From a virus: DNA of 39,446 nt. Shown here piece after piece: positions 24,130-31,806 of the stretch (positions are counted from its first letter, which is position 1; each line of letters starts with the position of its first letter). The position numbers and the translations under genes are program-made. The notes beneath the pieces were generated by a model. The model did no database searches and was not told the DNA's origin. It was given only the letters and a program-made list of their open reading frames with translations. Location of the stretch: positions 1 to 39,446 of the IMG/VR virus record IMGVR_UViG_3300044691_000222. One strand, 5' to 3'.

Positions 24130-24386
24130 TATTTGCTATTCACCTTGGCGCGGATATCAGCTGCCTGTGCCGCATCCAGAAAGCTCTTATTGGCCGCTTT
24201 CACTTGCGCATCGTGCCAGCTAGTATCCTGTGGCTTGGGAGTCGGCGCGGGCGGGGTGGTCTGGCCCGTTACCCGGTCGTATGCGTCACGCAGAGTCTTG
24301 CGGGCATTATCGCCATTGAATAGGCCCTTGATGGACTCCATGAGCGCATCTGCTGGGTGACTGTCGTCTTTGGGCTTGTCGGCCAT
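24129..24386 (-). CDS. Small hypothetical protein between terminase and HAD genes
   Basis: The 85-residue product starts MADKPKDDSHPADALMESIK and contains RKTLRDAYDRVTG and a Pro-rich linker (TTPPAPTPKPQ) followed by helix AADIRAKVNSK. Starts at 24392 and 24386 share an AAAGGG site; 24386 has the better spacing. Its stop overlaps the HAD start as TAATG. It could be a minor head or tail component; no family recognised. Confidence 0.65.
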   Translation of the reverse strand: MADKPKDDSHPADALMESIKGLFNGDNARKTLRDAYDRVTGQTTPPAPTPKPQDTSWHDAQVKAANKSFLDAAQAADIRAKVNSK

Positions 24387-24399
24387 TGTCATATCCCTT

Positions 24400-25674
24400 T
24401 CATCCCATCCATCCGTCTGATCCATGAAATTGTTGTGGTGCTATCTGTTCTCTCTGCCGCTGCGGTTCTTTGATGGTCACAGCGAACATGCGAAAGCCGT
24501 CTGCCGGGTGGCTTGCCCAATTGTGTAGTGGGGCCTTCTTGAATGTGCCAAGGGTGTTGTCAAACTCATAGCGGTAGTGCTTGAGCGCCTGAATGCCATC
24601 CGCGCACTTGTCTTTGTCGAACCAGCAACGGTTGAAGATCGTTCTTGCGCCCGCAATACCATCCTCCACGCTCAGACTCGGGACAATTCCAACCTTGAAC
24701 CCCGCCGCCTCTACCTGCTGCTGAATCGATCGCCCAGCTGCTGCCAGCGTCTTAGCCCTTGCATCATGTGGGAGGTATTGAACCCCGTAGCTATATGGCC
24801 GCTTCCGTAATTCGTTGAAATAGTAGCTGAGGTCTCTTTGGCTGCCCGAAACGTAGTCGATAAGCCGAAACTCAAAGCCAATCGACTGGGCGAACCAGAT
24901 GCAGGTATTGTCCCCAAAGCCCAAATCCCAGAATGTGTCTACGGGCCTGATTGGGTCATAAGGAACGCGGGTAATGCGGTTCTCTTTCTCTGCTGTAATC
25001 AGTTGATCCTTATAGATCGCTCCCTCTACTACCTGCTTGCAATGCCCTTCCCATACATTCTCGTATCCATCTGGGTCTACAGCCTTCTTGTGGTCCTTCT
25101 CATCCCGTAGCACTTTAGGGAACCAAGGATTGTCCGACCAGTTGATCTTTACAGGGGCAACGCCGGGAGGCGGGTGGATCACGAACCGCTGGTAAGTCTC
25201 ATCCGTTTCTAGTTCAGGGTTGAAGCTCACCCAAATCTCAGACTCCTCTTTGCGAATAGTGGGGATTAGCACGTCCCAGGAGTGCTTGGAGACAATCTGG
25301 GCCTCTTCCACCCAGCAAATGTCGCAGCCCTCATAGCTCTTTACGTCTCCGACGCTCGACTGCCTGATACCGGCAAAGATGAACTCTGTGCCATTCGATC
25401 CTCTAATCGTGGTAGTCAGAACCTGATAGAACGCATGCAAGCCCAAGTCTGCTATCTGGTCACTTAGGAGCTTGTGAACCGAATCCGCGATAGACTTCTG
25501 TGTTTCGCGAGCGCATAGGATGCGGAGCTTCTTCTGTGCGCCGAGGATCAATAAAGCCCTTGCGAACCCCCATGACTTAGCTCCACCACGCCCGCCATAG
25601 GCTACCTTGTAGCGGGATGGCTGGAATAAGAACTGTAGCTTTGCCGGGAACTCTGCGCACGCTTCATTTGTCAT
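24400..25674 (-). CDS. terL: Terminase large subunit
   Basis: The 424-residue product is the packaging ATPase-nuclease. Walker A GGRGGAKS lies at residues 27-34, and Walker B with the catalytic pair is CDICWVEEAQ near residues 116-125. The coupling motif SFNP follows near residue 160. The C-terminal RNase-H-like nuclease shows FWDLGFGDNT (first Asp near 237), and LPHDARAK (second Asp), with a third acidic segment near HPADGFR. It overlaps the small-subunit gene by 11 bases. The family type fits headful packaging, so the genome would be circularly permuted. Confidence 0.95.
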   Translation of the reverse strand: MTNEACAEFPAKLQFLFQPSRYKVAYGGRGGAKSWGFARALLILGAQKKLRILCARETQKSIADSVHKLLSDQIADLGLHAFYQVLTTTIRGSNGTEFIFAGIRQSSVGDVKSYEGCDICWVEEAQIVSKHSWDVLIPTIRKEESEIWVSFNPELETDETYQRFVIHPPPGVAPVKINWSDNPWFPKVLRDEKDHKKAVDPDGYENVWEGHCKQVVEGAIYKDQLITAEKENRITRVPYDPIRPVDTFWDLGFGDNTCIWFAQSIGFEFRLIDYVSGSQRDLSYYFNELRKRPYSYGVQYLPHDARAKTLAAAGRSIQQQVEAAGFKVGIVPSLSVEDGIAGARTIFNRCWFDKDKCADGIQALKHYRYEFDNTLGTFKKAPLHNWASHPADGFRMFAVTIKEPQRQREQIAPQQFHGSDGWMG

Positions 25675-26206
25675 CGGCCTCTACGAACCGTACTGCGATG
25701 CTGGTCTGGATCGGTCCTCCATCTGGTCCGCTCTGCTCTACTTTGTCAGTGAACAGCTTGAGGTGCTTGCCAAGAAGCTCAAGACTGCCGCGCTTATCGC
25801 CCAGCTTGAATCGAGTCCTCAAGACCAGCTTGCGCTCTCCGTCTCCGCTGCCGCCCGCAGTGTCTACCGTGATCTCTTGGATCGCCGCGGCCTGGTCGCG
25901 CGTGAGCTTTGAATAGTCGAACTCGTGCAGCTTGCCATCCTCAATGCTCATGTAGTCGAGCATGTTAGAAAAGCCCATCAATGCGAGTTCTCGCAGCACG
26001 CGCTCTGCAGTTATTTCCAGCTTATCCAGCGCTTTTGCCGTTTTCTTGTCAAGTTCTGCTGCAACCTTGACATTGCTCAACAACCGACTACCTTGCGATT
26101 CAGCCGTATTTGAGCTGTAACCTGCTGATATAGCAGCCTTTGTTGCATTCGAGCCATTTGCTAAATATTCAGCAACAAATCTCGTCTGCTTCGGGGTGAG
26201 TGCCAT
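25664..26206 (-). CDS. terS: Terminase small subunit
   Basis: The 180-residue product starts MALTPKQTRFVAEYLANGSN and AAISAGYSSNTAESQGSRLL, the N-terminal helix-turn-helix of the Terminase_2 small-subunit family, which recognises the pac site and stimulates the large subunit. The middle is an oligomerisation helix (ELDKKTAKALDKLEITAERV). Overlap of 11 bases with terL supports co-translation. Confidence 0.92.
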   Translation of the reverse strand: MALTPKQTRFVAEYLANGSNATKAAISAGYSSNTAESQGSRLLSNVKVAAELDKKTAKALDKLEITAERVLRELALMGFSNMLDYMSIEDGKLHEFDYSKLTRDQAAAIQEITVDTAGGSGDGERKLVLRTRFKLGDKRGSLELLGKHLKLFTDKVEQSGPDGGPIQTSIAVRFVEADDK

Positions 26207-26225
26207 TGATTATTCCATTCCCGAA

Positions 26226-26369
26226 CTAGACATTGATTGGAGTCTCCCAGATGACGAGGGTTATTGGCAGAGATGGCGTAATGTCGGTCGAGCGAGCGCT
26301 TACGTGATTCACGAATTGCGGGAACTCAAATTCGAATCGCTCCTCTTCCACCAAATACCAGAGATTCAC
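26226..26369 (-). CDS. Very small hypothetical protein
   Basis: A GTG at 26369, preceded by GGGGGA five bases upstream and 11 bases after the previous stop codon, opens a 47-residue reading frame beginning MNLWYLVEEERFEFEFPQFV and ending ETPINV. The site and spacing suit a late gene just before terS. The opposite-strand frame through the same bases has no comparable ribosome site. No family recognised. Confidence 0.5.
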   Translation of the reverse strand: MNLWYLVEEERFEFEFPQFVNHVSARSTDITPSLPITLVIWETPINV

Positions 26370-26380
26370 TTGAGTCCCCC

Positions 26381-26602
26381 TTATGCCTTTGGTGTCAACT
26401 GACGCACGATGTCTGAAATCAGGAAATGCCAGATCAAAAATCCCACGATCATGAACCTGCATGACATCGGCACTAAGCTTTTGATGATCGCCGTGATGGT
26501 AATCATGCGAGGGCTAAACACCCCGATCATCTCGAAAATAAAGATGGCTGCCATGAGGCAGAACATGACGACTAGATCCCACCGTGTTATTCCTGCGAAC
26601 AT
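26381..26602 (-). CDS. Small membrane protein, possible holin/antiholin
   Basis: The 73-residue product has two hydrophobic segments (DLVVMFCLMAAIFIFEMIGV and CRFMIVGFLIWHFLISDIV). Start at 26602 has GAGG five bases upstream and is two bases after the previous stop codon. As a two-span protein in the lysis region, it could be a holin or its inhibitor. Confidence 0.65.
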   Translation of the reverse strand: MFAGITRWDLVVMFCLMAAIFIFEMIGVFSPRMITITAIIKSLVPMSCRFMIVGFLIWHFLISDIVRQLTPKA

Positions 26603-26604
26603 AA

Positions 26605-26928
26605 TTACCTCATGTGATACGACAGATACCAGCCAACCAACACCACCGCAGCCGCTACGACTCCCGATCCCCACGCGATCTTGTTTCCAAGCCCTTTGAC
26701 CTCTTGGGAGAGCTGATTCACTGCTCCAGGCTGTCCGTTTGCGCCGTAGAGGCTGTCCATCTTGACCCCTGTGGATACAACTTGAGCGCTTATGTCCTGC
26801 AAGCGGGTCCGGTTCTCGGAGTGGTGCTTGTCCTGAATGCGAGATACCTCCAGCTTGAATTCAGAAAAGCGCGACTCCTGCTCAGCTTTGAATCCGTTCC
26901 ATTCGGCGTGCCAGAGCTCTTGCGTCAC
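26605..26928 (-). CDS. Coiled-coil protein with C-terminal membrane anchor
   Basis: The 107-residue product has an N-terminal helical region (ELWHAEWNGFKAEQESRFSE, SRIQDKHHSENRTRLQDISA) and one C-terminal transmembrane segment (WGSGVVAAAVVLVGWYLSYH) with a short basic tail. GTG start directly follows the TAG of the previous gene. Similar coiled-coil/TM proteins occur beside holins in many phages; a spanin-like or holin-accessory role is a guess. Confidence 0.65.
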   Translation of the reverse strand: MTQELWHAEWNGFKAEQESRFSEFKLEVSRIQDKHHSENRTRLQDISAQVVSTGVKMDSLYGANGQPGAVNQLSQEVKGLGNKIAWGSGVVAAAVVLVGWYLSYHMR

Positions 26929-27063
26929 CTACTTACCTTGAACCTTGGAGGCAAGCTTCTGCAGAAATCCCAAGATAGCCCCAAGCTTCATCCCAATTGC
27001 GAGCACAACCGACGCGCCCGCAATGAATCCGATGATAAGTGCCCACACAATTGCGTCTTTCAT
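26929..27063 (-). CDS. Single-span small membrane protein in lysis region
   Basis: The 44-residue product is MKDAIVWALIIGFIAGASVV followed by LAIGMKLGAILGFLQKLASK and a short basic end. It has one strong transmembrane helix and a second amphipathic or membrane-close helix. Start at 27063 overlaps the stop of the upstream holin-like gene as ATGA. Size and topology suit a pinholin, antiholin or lysis regulator. Confidence 0.65.
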   Translation of the reverse strand: MKDAIVWALIIGFIAGASVVLAIGMKLGAILGFLQKLASKVQGK

Positions 27064-27530
27064 GACTTGTTCCCCACTGACATTCCGAACAGCTTCACCG
27101 AAGAGTCTCCCGGCAGCACCGCGATCTGCTTCGCCATCTCGATACCGGCCGGCACGCCGACGAATCCAAGCAGTAGCACGGAGAACATAACCGTCACCTG
27201 CATTGGCATCTGCACGGTTACTGCATGAAATGCCGGTCCAATTCCGTAGTTCCATGCATACAGGGCGATCATGACGAATCCGAACCAGCCGCGGACCGCC
27301 CCCATGTAGTGATCGCTGTTCGCCGGGGCTGAAGCTGCAATCTGCTTCGTGGTCGCGTCGATCTGCGCCAGGGAGAGTTGAAGTTGGACGTCTGCGAGGT
27401 GCTGAGCCGCGGCCGCCTTCGCCACCGGGTCAGGGATGAATCGGTCGATGAGGTCTTTCCCGAGGCTCACGATTGCCGTGATCGGGTTTGCGCTTGCTGC
27501 TGCGCCGATTGCGTCAGTTATTTCGCTCAT
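27060..27530 (-). CDS. Holin, 3-TM family-like
   Basis: The 156-residue product has a helical cytoplasmic N-terminal half (IDRFIPDPVAKAAAAQHLAD, a motif typical of 3-TM phage holins) followed by two to three membrane segments (GAVRGWFGFVMIALYAWNYG, MQVTVMFSVLLLGFVGVPA). It would form the membrane lesion that lets endolysin through. The start at 27530 has GGAGG seven bases upstream and heads the late operon. It is 24 kb from the endolysin gene. Confidence 0.75.
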   Translation of the reverse strand: MSEITDAIGAAASANPITAIVSLGKDLIDRFIPDPVAKAAAAQHLADVQLQLSLAQIDATTKQIAASAPANSDHYMGAVRGWFGFVMIALYAWNYGIGPAFHAVTVQMPMQVTVMFSVLLLGFVGVPAGIEMAKQIAVLPGDSSVKLFGMSVGNKS

Positions 27531-27594
27531 ACTTGCCTCCAGGAGATTGGATCAACTCCTTCCTAACTTTCTTGCCTTATTTTGCAGAATTGTG

Positions 27595-27623
27595 TTGACA
27601 AACAACTGTTGTTCGTAGATACT
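27595..27623 (+). promoter_or_regulatory. Strong rightward promoter with operator in the spacer
   Basis: A perfect TTGACA (27595-27600), 17-bp spacer and GATACT (27618-27623) precede three coupled small plus-strand genes. The spacer contains AACAAC-T-GTTGTT (27601-27613), a perfect inverted repeat extendable to 19 bp (27598-27616, eight of nine arm positions). A repressor bound there would block RNA polymerase. The XRE protein encoded at 28638-28856 is the nearest candidate. Confidence 0.8.
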
Positions 27624-27645
27624 TATGTTCATGGAGGCAACACAT

Positions 27646-27804
27646 ATGAAAATCAACTTCACCCCCGCGATGCACCTCTTCTGCATGACCTCATCCAGCA
27701 TTAACACAGGCCGCGCCAACATGATCACTTACCGCATCGAGCAGTACTTGCGGGCCACCGAGCGCATCGAGGCTGCCTCCCTTGTTATGGGGGTGGCCAG
27801 ATGA
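27646..27804 (+). CDS. Small hypothetical protein, first gene of rightward unit
   Basis: The 52-residue product begins MKINFTPAMHLFCMTSSSIN and ends AASLVMGVAR, with a helix ITYRIEQYLRATERIEAA. GGAGG lies eight bases before this ATG. An in-frame ATG at 27631 (adding five residues) coincides with the predicted transcription start, so a leaderless form is possible. Its stop overlaps the next gene as ATGA. No family recognised; regulatory or immunity roles are possible because of its controlled promoter. Confidence 0.65.
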   Translation: MKINFTPAMHLFCMTSSSINTGRANMITYRIEQYLRATERIEAASLVMGVAR

Positions 27805-27968
27805 GCCCGCTGCTAAAGGCCTTGAGCCTATCCGAGGATGCGTTGATTGTGGCCGAGAGCAAAACCACTTCGGATGCAGATTATCGGGAAATCAACAATT
27901 GCCTATATGAAGCCAGGAAGCTTGTAGAACGGGCCATTACTTCCGCTTACAGAATGGAAACTAAATGA
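27801..27968 (+). CDS. Small hypothetical helical protein
   Basis: The 55-residue product begins MSPLLKALSLSEDALIVAES and is predicted all-helical (YREINNCLYEARKLVERAIT). It overlaps both neighbours by ATGA. No family recognised. It is too short for function assignment. Confidence 0.65.
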   Translation: MSPLLKALSLSEDALIVAESKTTSDADYREINNCLYEARKLVERAITSAYRMETK

Positions 27969-28159
27969 ACGACCACGATCAAATCCGCGAATGGCTCAAA
28001 ACCGTCCCGAAGAAACTCCTACTCTCCGAGGTTGGTCGGAGAAACAACGAATCCCGCCGTATTCACTCAGGCGGCCGGCCGAAGGTCATGAAAACTTGTA
28101 GCAAGTGTGGCGGCTCGTTTAGTGCTCGGGACGTGGTGAAGGCCTGTCCTGGGCACTAA
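27965..28159 (+). CDS. Small zinc-ribbon protein
   Basis: The 64-residue product has a basic helical start (DQIREWLKTVPKKLLLSEVG) and a C-terminal KTCSKCGGSFSARDVVKACP with CxxC and a further Cys-His, a likely zinc ribbon. Coupled to the upstream gene by ATGA. It meets the end of the convergent gene at 28156 with a four-base overlap. DNA or protein binding is likely; the target is unknown. Confidence 0.65.
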   Translation: MNDHDQIREWLKTVPKKLLLSEVGRRNNESRRIHSGGRPKVMKTCSKCGGSFSARDVVKACPGH

Positions 28160-28500
28160 GCTGCTTGCGACTCATGTGCGGCTCGGGGCCAGCGACACAC
28201 ACGAACACCTAACGGAGCCTCCATTGCCTCATAGGCTTCGCGCGGATGACGGTAATTTGTGGTTTTGGGCCGTTCGAATCTGAGGTTTGGCAGGTCGTGC
28301 GGTCCGAGTATCCCTTCAGTCAATGAGCGCATCCGTATTTGCTGTGCCTGCTCTGCCCTCAGAGCGAACCGTTCCTCATCTGTGGTGTCGCGGACTGTCT
28401 GGCCGGGAATGTCCCAAGTTATCGTGCAATGATCGCGCATCACCTGCTCCGCATAGCTTTTAGACATGTGCCATCCGCGCTCCACATGCATAACTCTCAT
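28156..28500 (-). CDS. Hypothetical protein, last gene of early operon
   Basis: The 114-residue product from ATG 28500 begins MRVMHVERGWHMSKSYAEQV and includes helix DEERFALRAEQAQQIRMRSL. GGAG lies nine bases before this ATG; a TTG at 28578 would give a longer form without a better site. No family recognised. It is separated from the XRE gene by about 137 bases. Confidence 0.55.
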   Translation of the reverse strand: MRVMHVERGWHMSKSYAEQVMRDHCTITWDIPGQTVRDTTDEERFALRAEQAQQIRMRSLTEGILGPHDLPNLRFERPKTTNYRHPREAYEAMEAPLGVRVCRWPRAAHESQAA

Positions 28501-28637
28501 ATTTAGAGACTCCAAGGGCTGGGATTGTTTCAGGTAGGCGTGACTTGATCCTGCGTCAGGCAACAGGTAGCCGTTCAAACATTACCTCGTGCAGCTACAT
28601 CATGTCAGAGAGTTACCCCACATTAACATGACTATTT

Positions 28638-28856
28638 TTATTCCTGCACAATATGGCGTGAAGCATAGCGCAGGATTTTCCATGTATCGACCCCATAAGC
28701 TGCCGCCGCCTTACCTAGAAGCTCAAGAGATGCCCGCTCAGGCTCGCGCTCCATCTTCCAGACGGTGTTTCTGTGGACACCCATCTTCTGTGCAAGTTCT
28801 GCCTGGCTTAGATTGTCCTTGAGGCGCAGGGCCCGCAGCGTGCCGGATAGTGTCAT
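28638..28856 (-). CDS. XRE-family helix-turn-helix transcriptional regulator
   Basis: The 72-residue product is essentially one XRE domain: LRALRLKDNLSQAELAQKMG (helices 1-2), HRNTVWKMEREPERASLELL (recognition helix and following), then AYGVDTWKIL. It lacks any C-terminal dimerisation or protease domain, so it is Cro-like in architecture and not a self-cleaving CI repressor. It is translationally coupled to the upstream gene by ATGA. A likely target is the AACAAC-T-GTTGTT palindrome about 1 kb away. Confidence 0.9.
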   Translation of the reverse strand: MTLSGTLRALRLKDNLSQAELAQKMGVHRNTVWKMEREPERASLELLGKAAAAYGVDTWKILRYASRHIVQE

Positions 28857-29041
28857 TGCTTGCCCTCTTTCCCTAGCCTCAATTGCTGTTTAGCTGTGAC
28901 ATATGTAATCAGCAAGTCCCGGTAGTGAATCACTGACCGCGCCGTGCCGTACTTCCTGCCCGTAAACCTTCGCCCGCACGCCAAGATGTAGCGTCGGCAA
29001 CTATCCACCACATGCTGCTTATCTGGGTGTGGGTGATTCAA
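28853..29041 (-). CDS. Small basic hypothetical protein
   Basis: The 62-residue product begins MNHPHPDKQHVVDSCRRYIL with a TTG start that overlaps the stop of the upstream reading frame (TTGA); AGGAGG lies just before. It is rich in Arg/Lys/His and ends with helix TYVTAKQQLRLGKEGK. No family recognised. Confidence 0.65.
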   Translation of the reverse strand: MNHPHPDKQHVVDSCRRYILACGRRFTGRKYGTARSVIHYRDLLITYVTAKQQLRLGKEGKQ

Positions 29042-29499
29042 AGTCCCTCCTGCTCTATGTTCAGCACCGATTTTGCTTCAGAAACTGCCTTCGTGAGCTC
29101 GTCCGGCCACCAGTCGGCATCGTTGGTCTGCTTCGGTATGGCTTCAAGTAGATCCTCGAGCAGCCCTTCCAGTAGAGCGATTCTCGCTTCAGGAGATGCC
29201 TGCGGTTCAACCCTCACGCTCGCGAACGATCCTCCCACCTGCCATAGTTCGTGCTCGATCTGAGCTAAGTAGTCAGGGTGAGAGGATTTAGCTGTGACAA
29301 TCCATGCTTTCTGGTGCGAGAACTCACGGCAATGCGGACATCCTTCCTTGGTGGCGTTCAGTTCGCTATGGTTATAAGCCCCGCACGCGGACTCCTTGCC
29401 TACCCCGGTTGAATCGTGCCGCCCCTTATGGTCCCAATCTAGGACGCAGGGCTCCTCCTGTTTCAGGGTCGCGCTTCCAGCAATATGGTCTACGGTTGG
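29038..29499 (-). pseudogene. Open frame with coding character but no standard start codon
   Basis: The frame opens directly after the TGA of the upstream small gene (same frame) and runs 153 codons to 29038. The first ATG, GTG or TTG in frame is a GTG at 29238, but the preceding 87 codons read like protein: VLDWDHKGRHDSTG, ESACGAYNHSELNATKEG, CPHCREFSHQKAWIVTAKSS. DH and CxxC/HxxH patterns hint at an HNH-like or zinc-binding fold. Possibilities are readthrough of the TGA, a +1 shift from the ATG at 29503, initiation at CTG or ATT, or a damaged gene. A short product from 29238 (66 residues) is the conservative alternative. Confidence 0.5.
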
Positions 29500-29688
29500 T
29501 CATCGCTGTCCTCGCGGCTTGCGGTTTTTGGAAACAGGAACGGCATCAGCTTTAGGCTTCCAGTGATTCACTCGGGTGTATAGCTCGATCGGCTTGCTAG
29601 GAGTGACATGATGGGCCTTATGCGATCCGCAAACGCAGTATTCATAACCTGGATACTCTGGCCTAAATTCGTGTGTGCATACGCTCAT
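29500..29688 (-). CDS. Small zinc-binding hypothetical protein
   Basis: The 62-residue product begins MSVCTHEFRPEYPGYEYCVC and contains C-x2-H, CxC and HxxHH residues compatible with a zinc site; the C-terminal half is basic (KPKADAVPVSKNRKPRGQR). The start overlaps the upstream stop by ATGA. The same frame continues open after its TGA stop (see 29038-29499). Confidence 0.65.
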   Translation of the reverse strand: MSVCTHEFRPEYPGYEYCVCGSHKAHHVTPSKPIELYTRVNHWKPKADAVPVSKNRKPRGQR

Positions 29689-30161
29689 TGTTCTCCTCGC
29701 TTACTGCTGTTGTTTGTTGATTCAGGAGTTGCGGCAGCCCGAATCAATTCCCGCCCCCCAACCCGGGAAAGCTTCCATCCCCTATCCCCATTAGGTCGCG
29801 TATCTCCAGCCCTCTGCACGAACATGCCGTCCATCTGCTCGCAGAGGCGGTTTCCTTCGCTGAAGAATGGGAAGTCCTTAGCGGATCCGGATTCTTTGAT
29901 TGAGACAAGCACGTCGAGCTTTTTCTCGTCCACAAGCGGCCGCTCTTCGTAATATTTGCAAGCTGACTGATCCGCAGACGAATCATAGAATCTACAGAAT
30001 TCATTGAGAAAATCGGTCGAACGATCCCCGCAGCTTTGGAAGTTATCGGCGCGCCTCTCCTTCGATTTTCCGCAGTGGTGGCTTACCGTGAATCCGTTGT
30101 CCCAATAGGAGCGCTCCATAAATACACAAGACGCGCAGACTGTTTTGGATTGCTCGCTCAT
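29685..30161 (-). CDS. Cys-rich hypothetical protein
   Basis: The 158-residue product has KTVCASCVFMERSYWDNGFT and SHHCGKSKERRADNFQSCGD, then CRFYD and CKYYEERP, so seven or more Cys and several His residues in the first 75 positions, likely one or two structural zinc sites. The C-terminal half carries FFSEGNRLCEQMDGMFVQRA and GWKLSRVGGREL. No family recognised. ATGA coupling on both sides. Confidence 0.7.
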   Translation of the reverse strand: MSEQSKTVCASCVFMERSYWDNGFTVSHHCGKSKERRADNFQSCGDRSTDFLNEFCRFYDSSADQSACKYYEERPLVDEKKLDVLVSIKESGSAKDFPFFSEGNRLCEQMDGMFVQRAGDTRPNGDRGWKLSRVGGRELIRAAATPESTNNSSKRGEQ

Positions 30162-31642
30162 CTACTTCCCCTCCTTTCTCCTGCATCACTCTTGCTCTCT
30201 TGAGGTGGGGGTGGGTTCAGCATCCGGTAGTGGGTGTAGTAATCATTGGGGCGAATCATGGTCCATCCCTCGGCGGGGCCTTCCATGCGCGTGATCACCC
30301 ATTTCTTGCCCATCCATCTACCGACTTCCATATCTGAAGTAAGTTCCACGCCTTCTTTGATTTCAATCCACGGTGCTTCCTGGGATTGGAGGGAGGATAG
30401 AGCAACAGTTGCCTCATCTGCACCCAGCTCTGGCGAGAGTCCGCTTATCGTGAGGACTGTTTCGACGACCTTATGCCAGCACGCCGCCCACTCTTTAGCC
30501 ACTCTCGCATGTTCATACTGCTCGTCACGCTCGGCCTTGAGATTGGCTACGATTTCATGAATTGCCTTGCCCCCAGCCTGCTCGTAGGTGGAGATTCCCA
30601 GTGCACTCCAGACTCGTTCTACTATCTTGAACTCCTCATCGTATCGCCCTTTCAAGCTGTCTACCTGCTCCCGTAAGCTGTCGCGCTCGGTGATTACCTC
30701 GGAGAGTTGGGCGCTACGGCGAATGAATGCTGCTTTGGTGTCACGATAAGCGCCCTTCCAACTCGCACCCTGCGCTTCGACAATAGCTACCCATTTATCG
30801 GCCGTCTCGCAATCGGATGACGAGATAATAAGTGGAGGCAACTCTGGTATCCGTCCTTCCTCTGTGGGAGCGAACTCAATTCTCTCTTCATCGTCAGCCG
30901 AGGGAGCGGGGAGCGATTCGTCCCATGGAAGTTGAAACACCTCGCAGTCGCAACGGTCATTGATGCATAAACCATCGCCTTGAACGTCGTCCAGAAGCGT
31001 ATGCTCGTTGCGGCCATGCCCACACTTACATTTAGCCGAGGGGGCGGGGAGAGGCTTGGGAGAGGGTTGGGAATCAGGTGCGGCGGCCTTACCTGATTCC
31101 AATGGTGGCGTGAAGTAGTTGCCGGAGATGATACCCATCTTGCTCGGGATGTGGTTGTAGCACACCATCCTGCTGCCCAGTCCGTAATGACCCTCCCAGT
31201 CCTTGCCGCAAAGAATGCATAGAATCGGCATCGCAGCTTCCTGTTGTCCCTCTATCGCGAGAGGGGTGGATCTGTCGCAGGTGCAATTGGCACAGTCCTC
31301 AGAGTGGGGCACATCATCCCCGAAGCATGGGCAATCCTCTTCATGCTCGCCCTCATCATCAAACGGAATTTCCGCTTCCTCACTCGGGGCCGCAGGCGGT
31401 ACGGGGAGGCTGGGAATAACTTCACGATCCCAGAAATAGGCATACTCAGTGTTTCCGCGCCCATTGTGGTGGCACTCACAGAACCAGTCTCCGGCGCGTA
31501 CGGCGTCGAACTGTTCAGAATTTAGCATCGAGTTGGAGGATCGCCTAACCTTCTCCAATTCCTTACCGCATTGTGGGCATTTGGGAGTCGCTTTGTGCTC
31601 CGCTGTTAGCTCTCGGATCTGTCTGGAAACCTTATCGCTCAT
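30158..31642 (-). CDS. Large multi-zinc, coiled-coil hypothetical protein
   Basis: The 494-residue product shows several separate Cys motifs: CPQCGKELEK, WFCECHHNG, CPCFGDDVPHSEDCANCTC, CILCGKDWEGH, and CKCGHGRNEHTLLDDVQGDG followed by CDCEVFQL. Residues about 285-400 form a coiled coil (IRRSAQLSEVITERDSLREQ, NLKAERDEQYEHARVAKEWA). The C-terminal 90 residues (APWIEIKEG to THYRMLNPPPP) resemble small phage domains ending in a Trp/Pro-rich tail. It looks like several phage modules joined in one chain. The start at 31642 is fixed by ATGA overlap with the small upstream gene. Function unknown. Confidence 0.7.
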   Translation of the reverse strand: MSDKVSRQIRELTAEHKATPKCPQCGKELEKVRRSSNSMLNSEQFDAVRAGDWFCECHHNGRGNTEYAYFWDREVIPSLPVPPAAPSEEAEIPFDDEGEHEEDCPCFGDDVPHSEDCANCTCDRSTPLAIEGQQEAAMPILCILCGKDWEGHYGLGSRMVCYNHIPSKMGIISGNYFTPPLESGKAAAPDSQPSPKPLPAPSAKCKCGHGRNEHTLLDDVQGDGLCINDRCDCEVFQLPWDESLPAPSADDEERIEFAPTEEGRIPELPPLIISSSDCETADKWVAIVEAQGASWKGAYRDTKAAFIRRSAQLSEVITERDSLREQVDSLKGRYDEEFKIVERVWSALGISTYEQAGGKAIHEIVANLKAERDEQYEHARVAKEWAACWHKVVETVLTISGLSPELGADEATVALSSLQSQEAPWIEIKEGVELTSDMEVGRWMGKKWVITRMEGPAEGWTMIRPNDYYTHYRMLNPPPPQESKSDAGERRGSR

Positions 31643-31806
31643 CGTTGCGCCTTTCCTGCTTTCTTGAGAATCCAAACGTGCCATAGACCACAGCCCTTGC
31701 ACTTGATCTGCTTGTGGGTCTTCATCTTGCGAGAGGCCCATGAATGCCACTGCATGTAACCTTCCGGGCAGGGAGTATGCGTGCGTGATTTGGGGCAGGG
31801 TTTCAT
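31639..31806 (-). CDS. Very small zinc-ribbon-like protein
   Basis: The 55-residue product starts MKPCPKSRTHTPCPEGYMQW and ends WILKKAGKAQR, with CKGCGLWH in between. Four Cys plus His residues suggest a zinc ribbon. ATGA overlaps join it to both the upstream DUF1064 gene and the downstream gene, which strongly supports its reality despite its size. Confidence 0.7.
   Translation of the reverse strand: MKPCPKSRTHTPCPEGYMQWHSWASRKMKTHKQIKCKGCGLWHVWILKKAGKAQR

Noticed and set aside
26196-26402. 68-codon plus-strand frame near terS
   Set aside because: Opposes all neighbours, lacks a ribosome site and overlaps a minus-strand small frame that has GGGGGA before its GTG and fits the operon.
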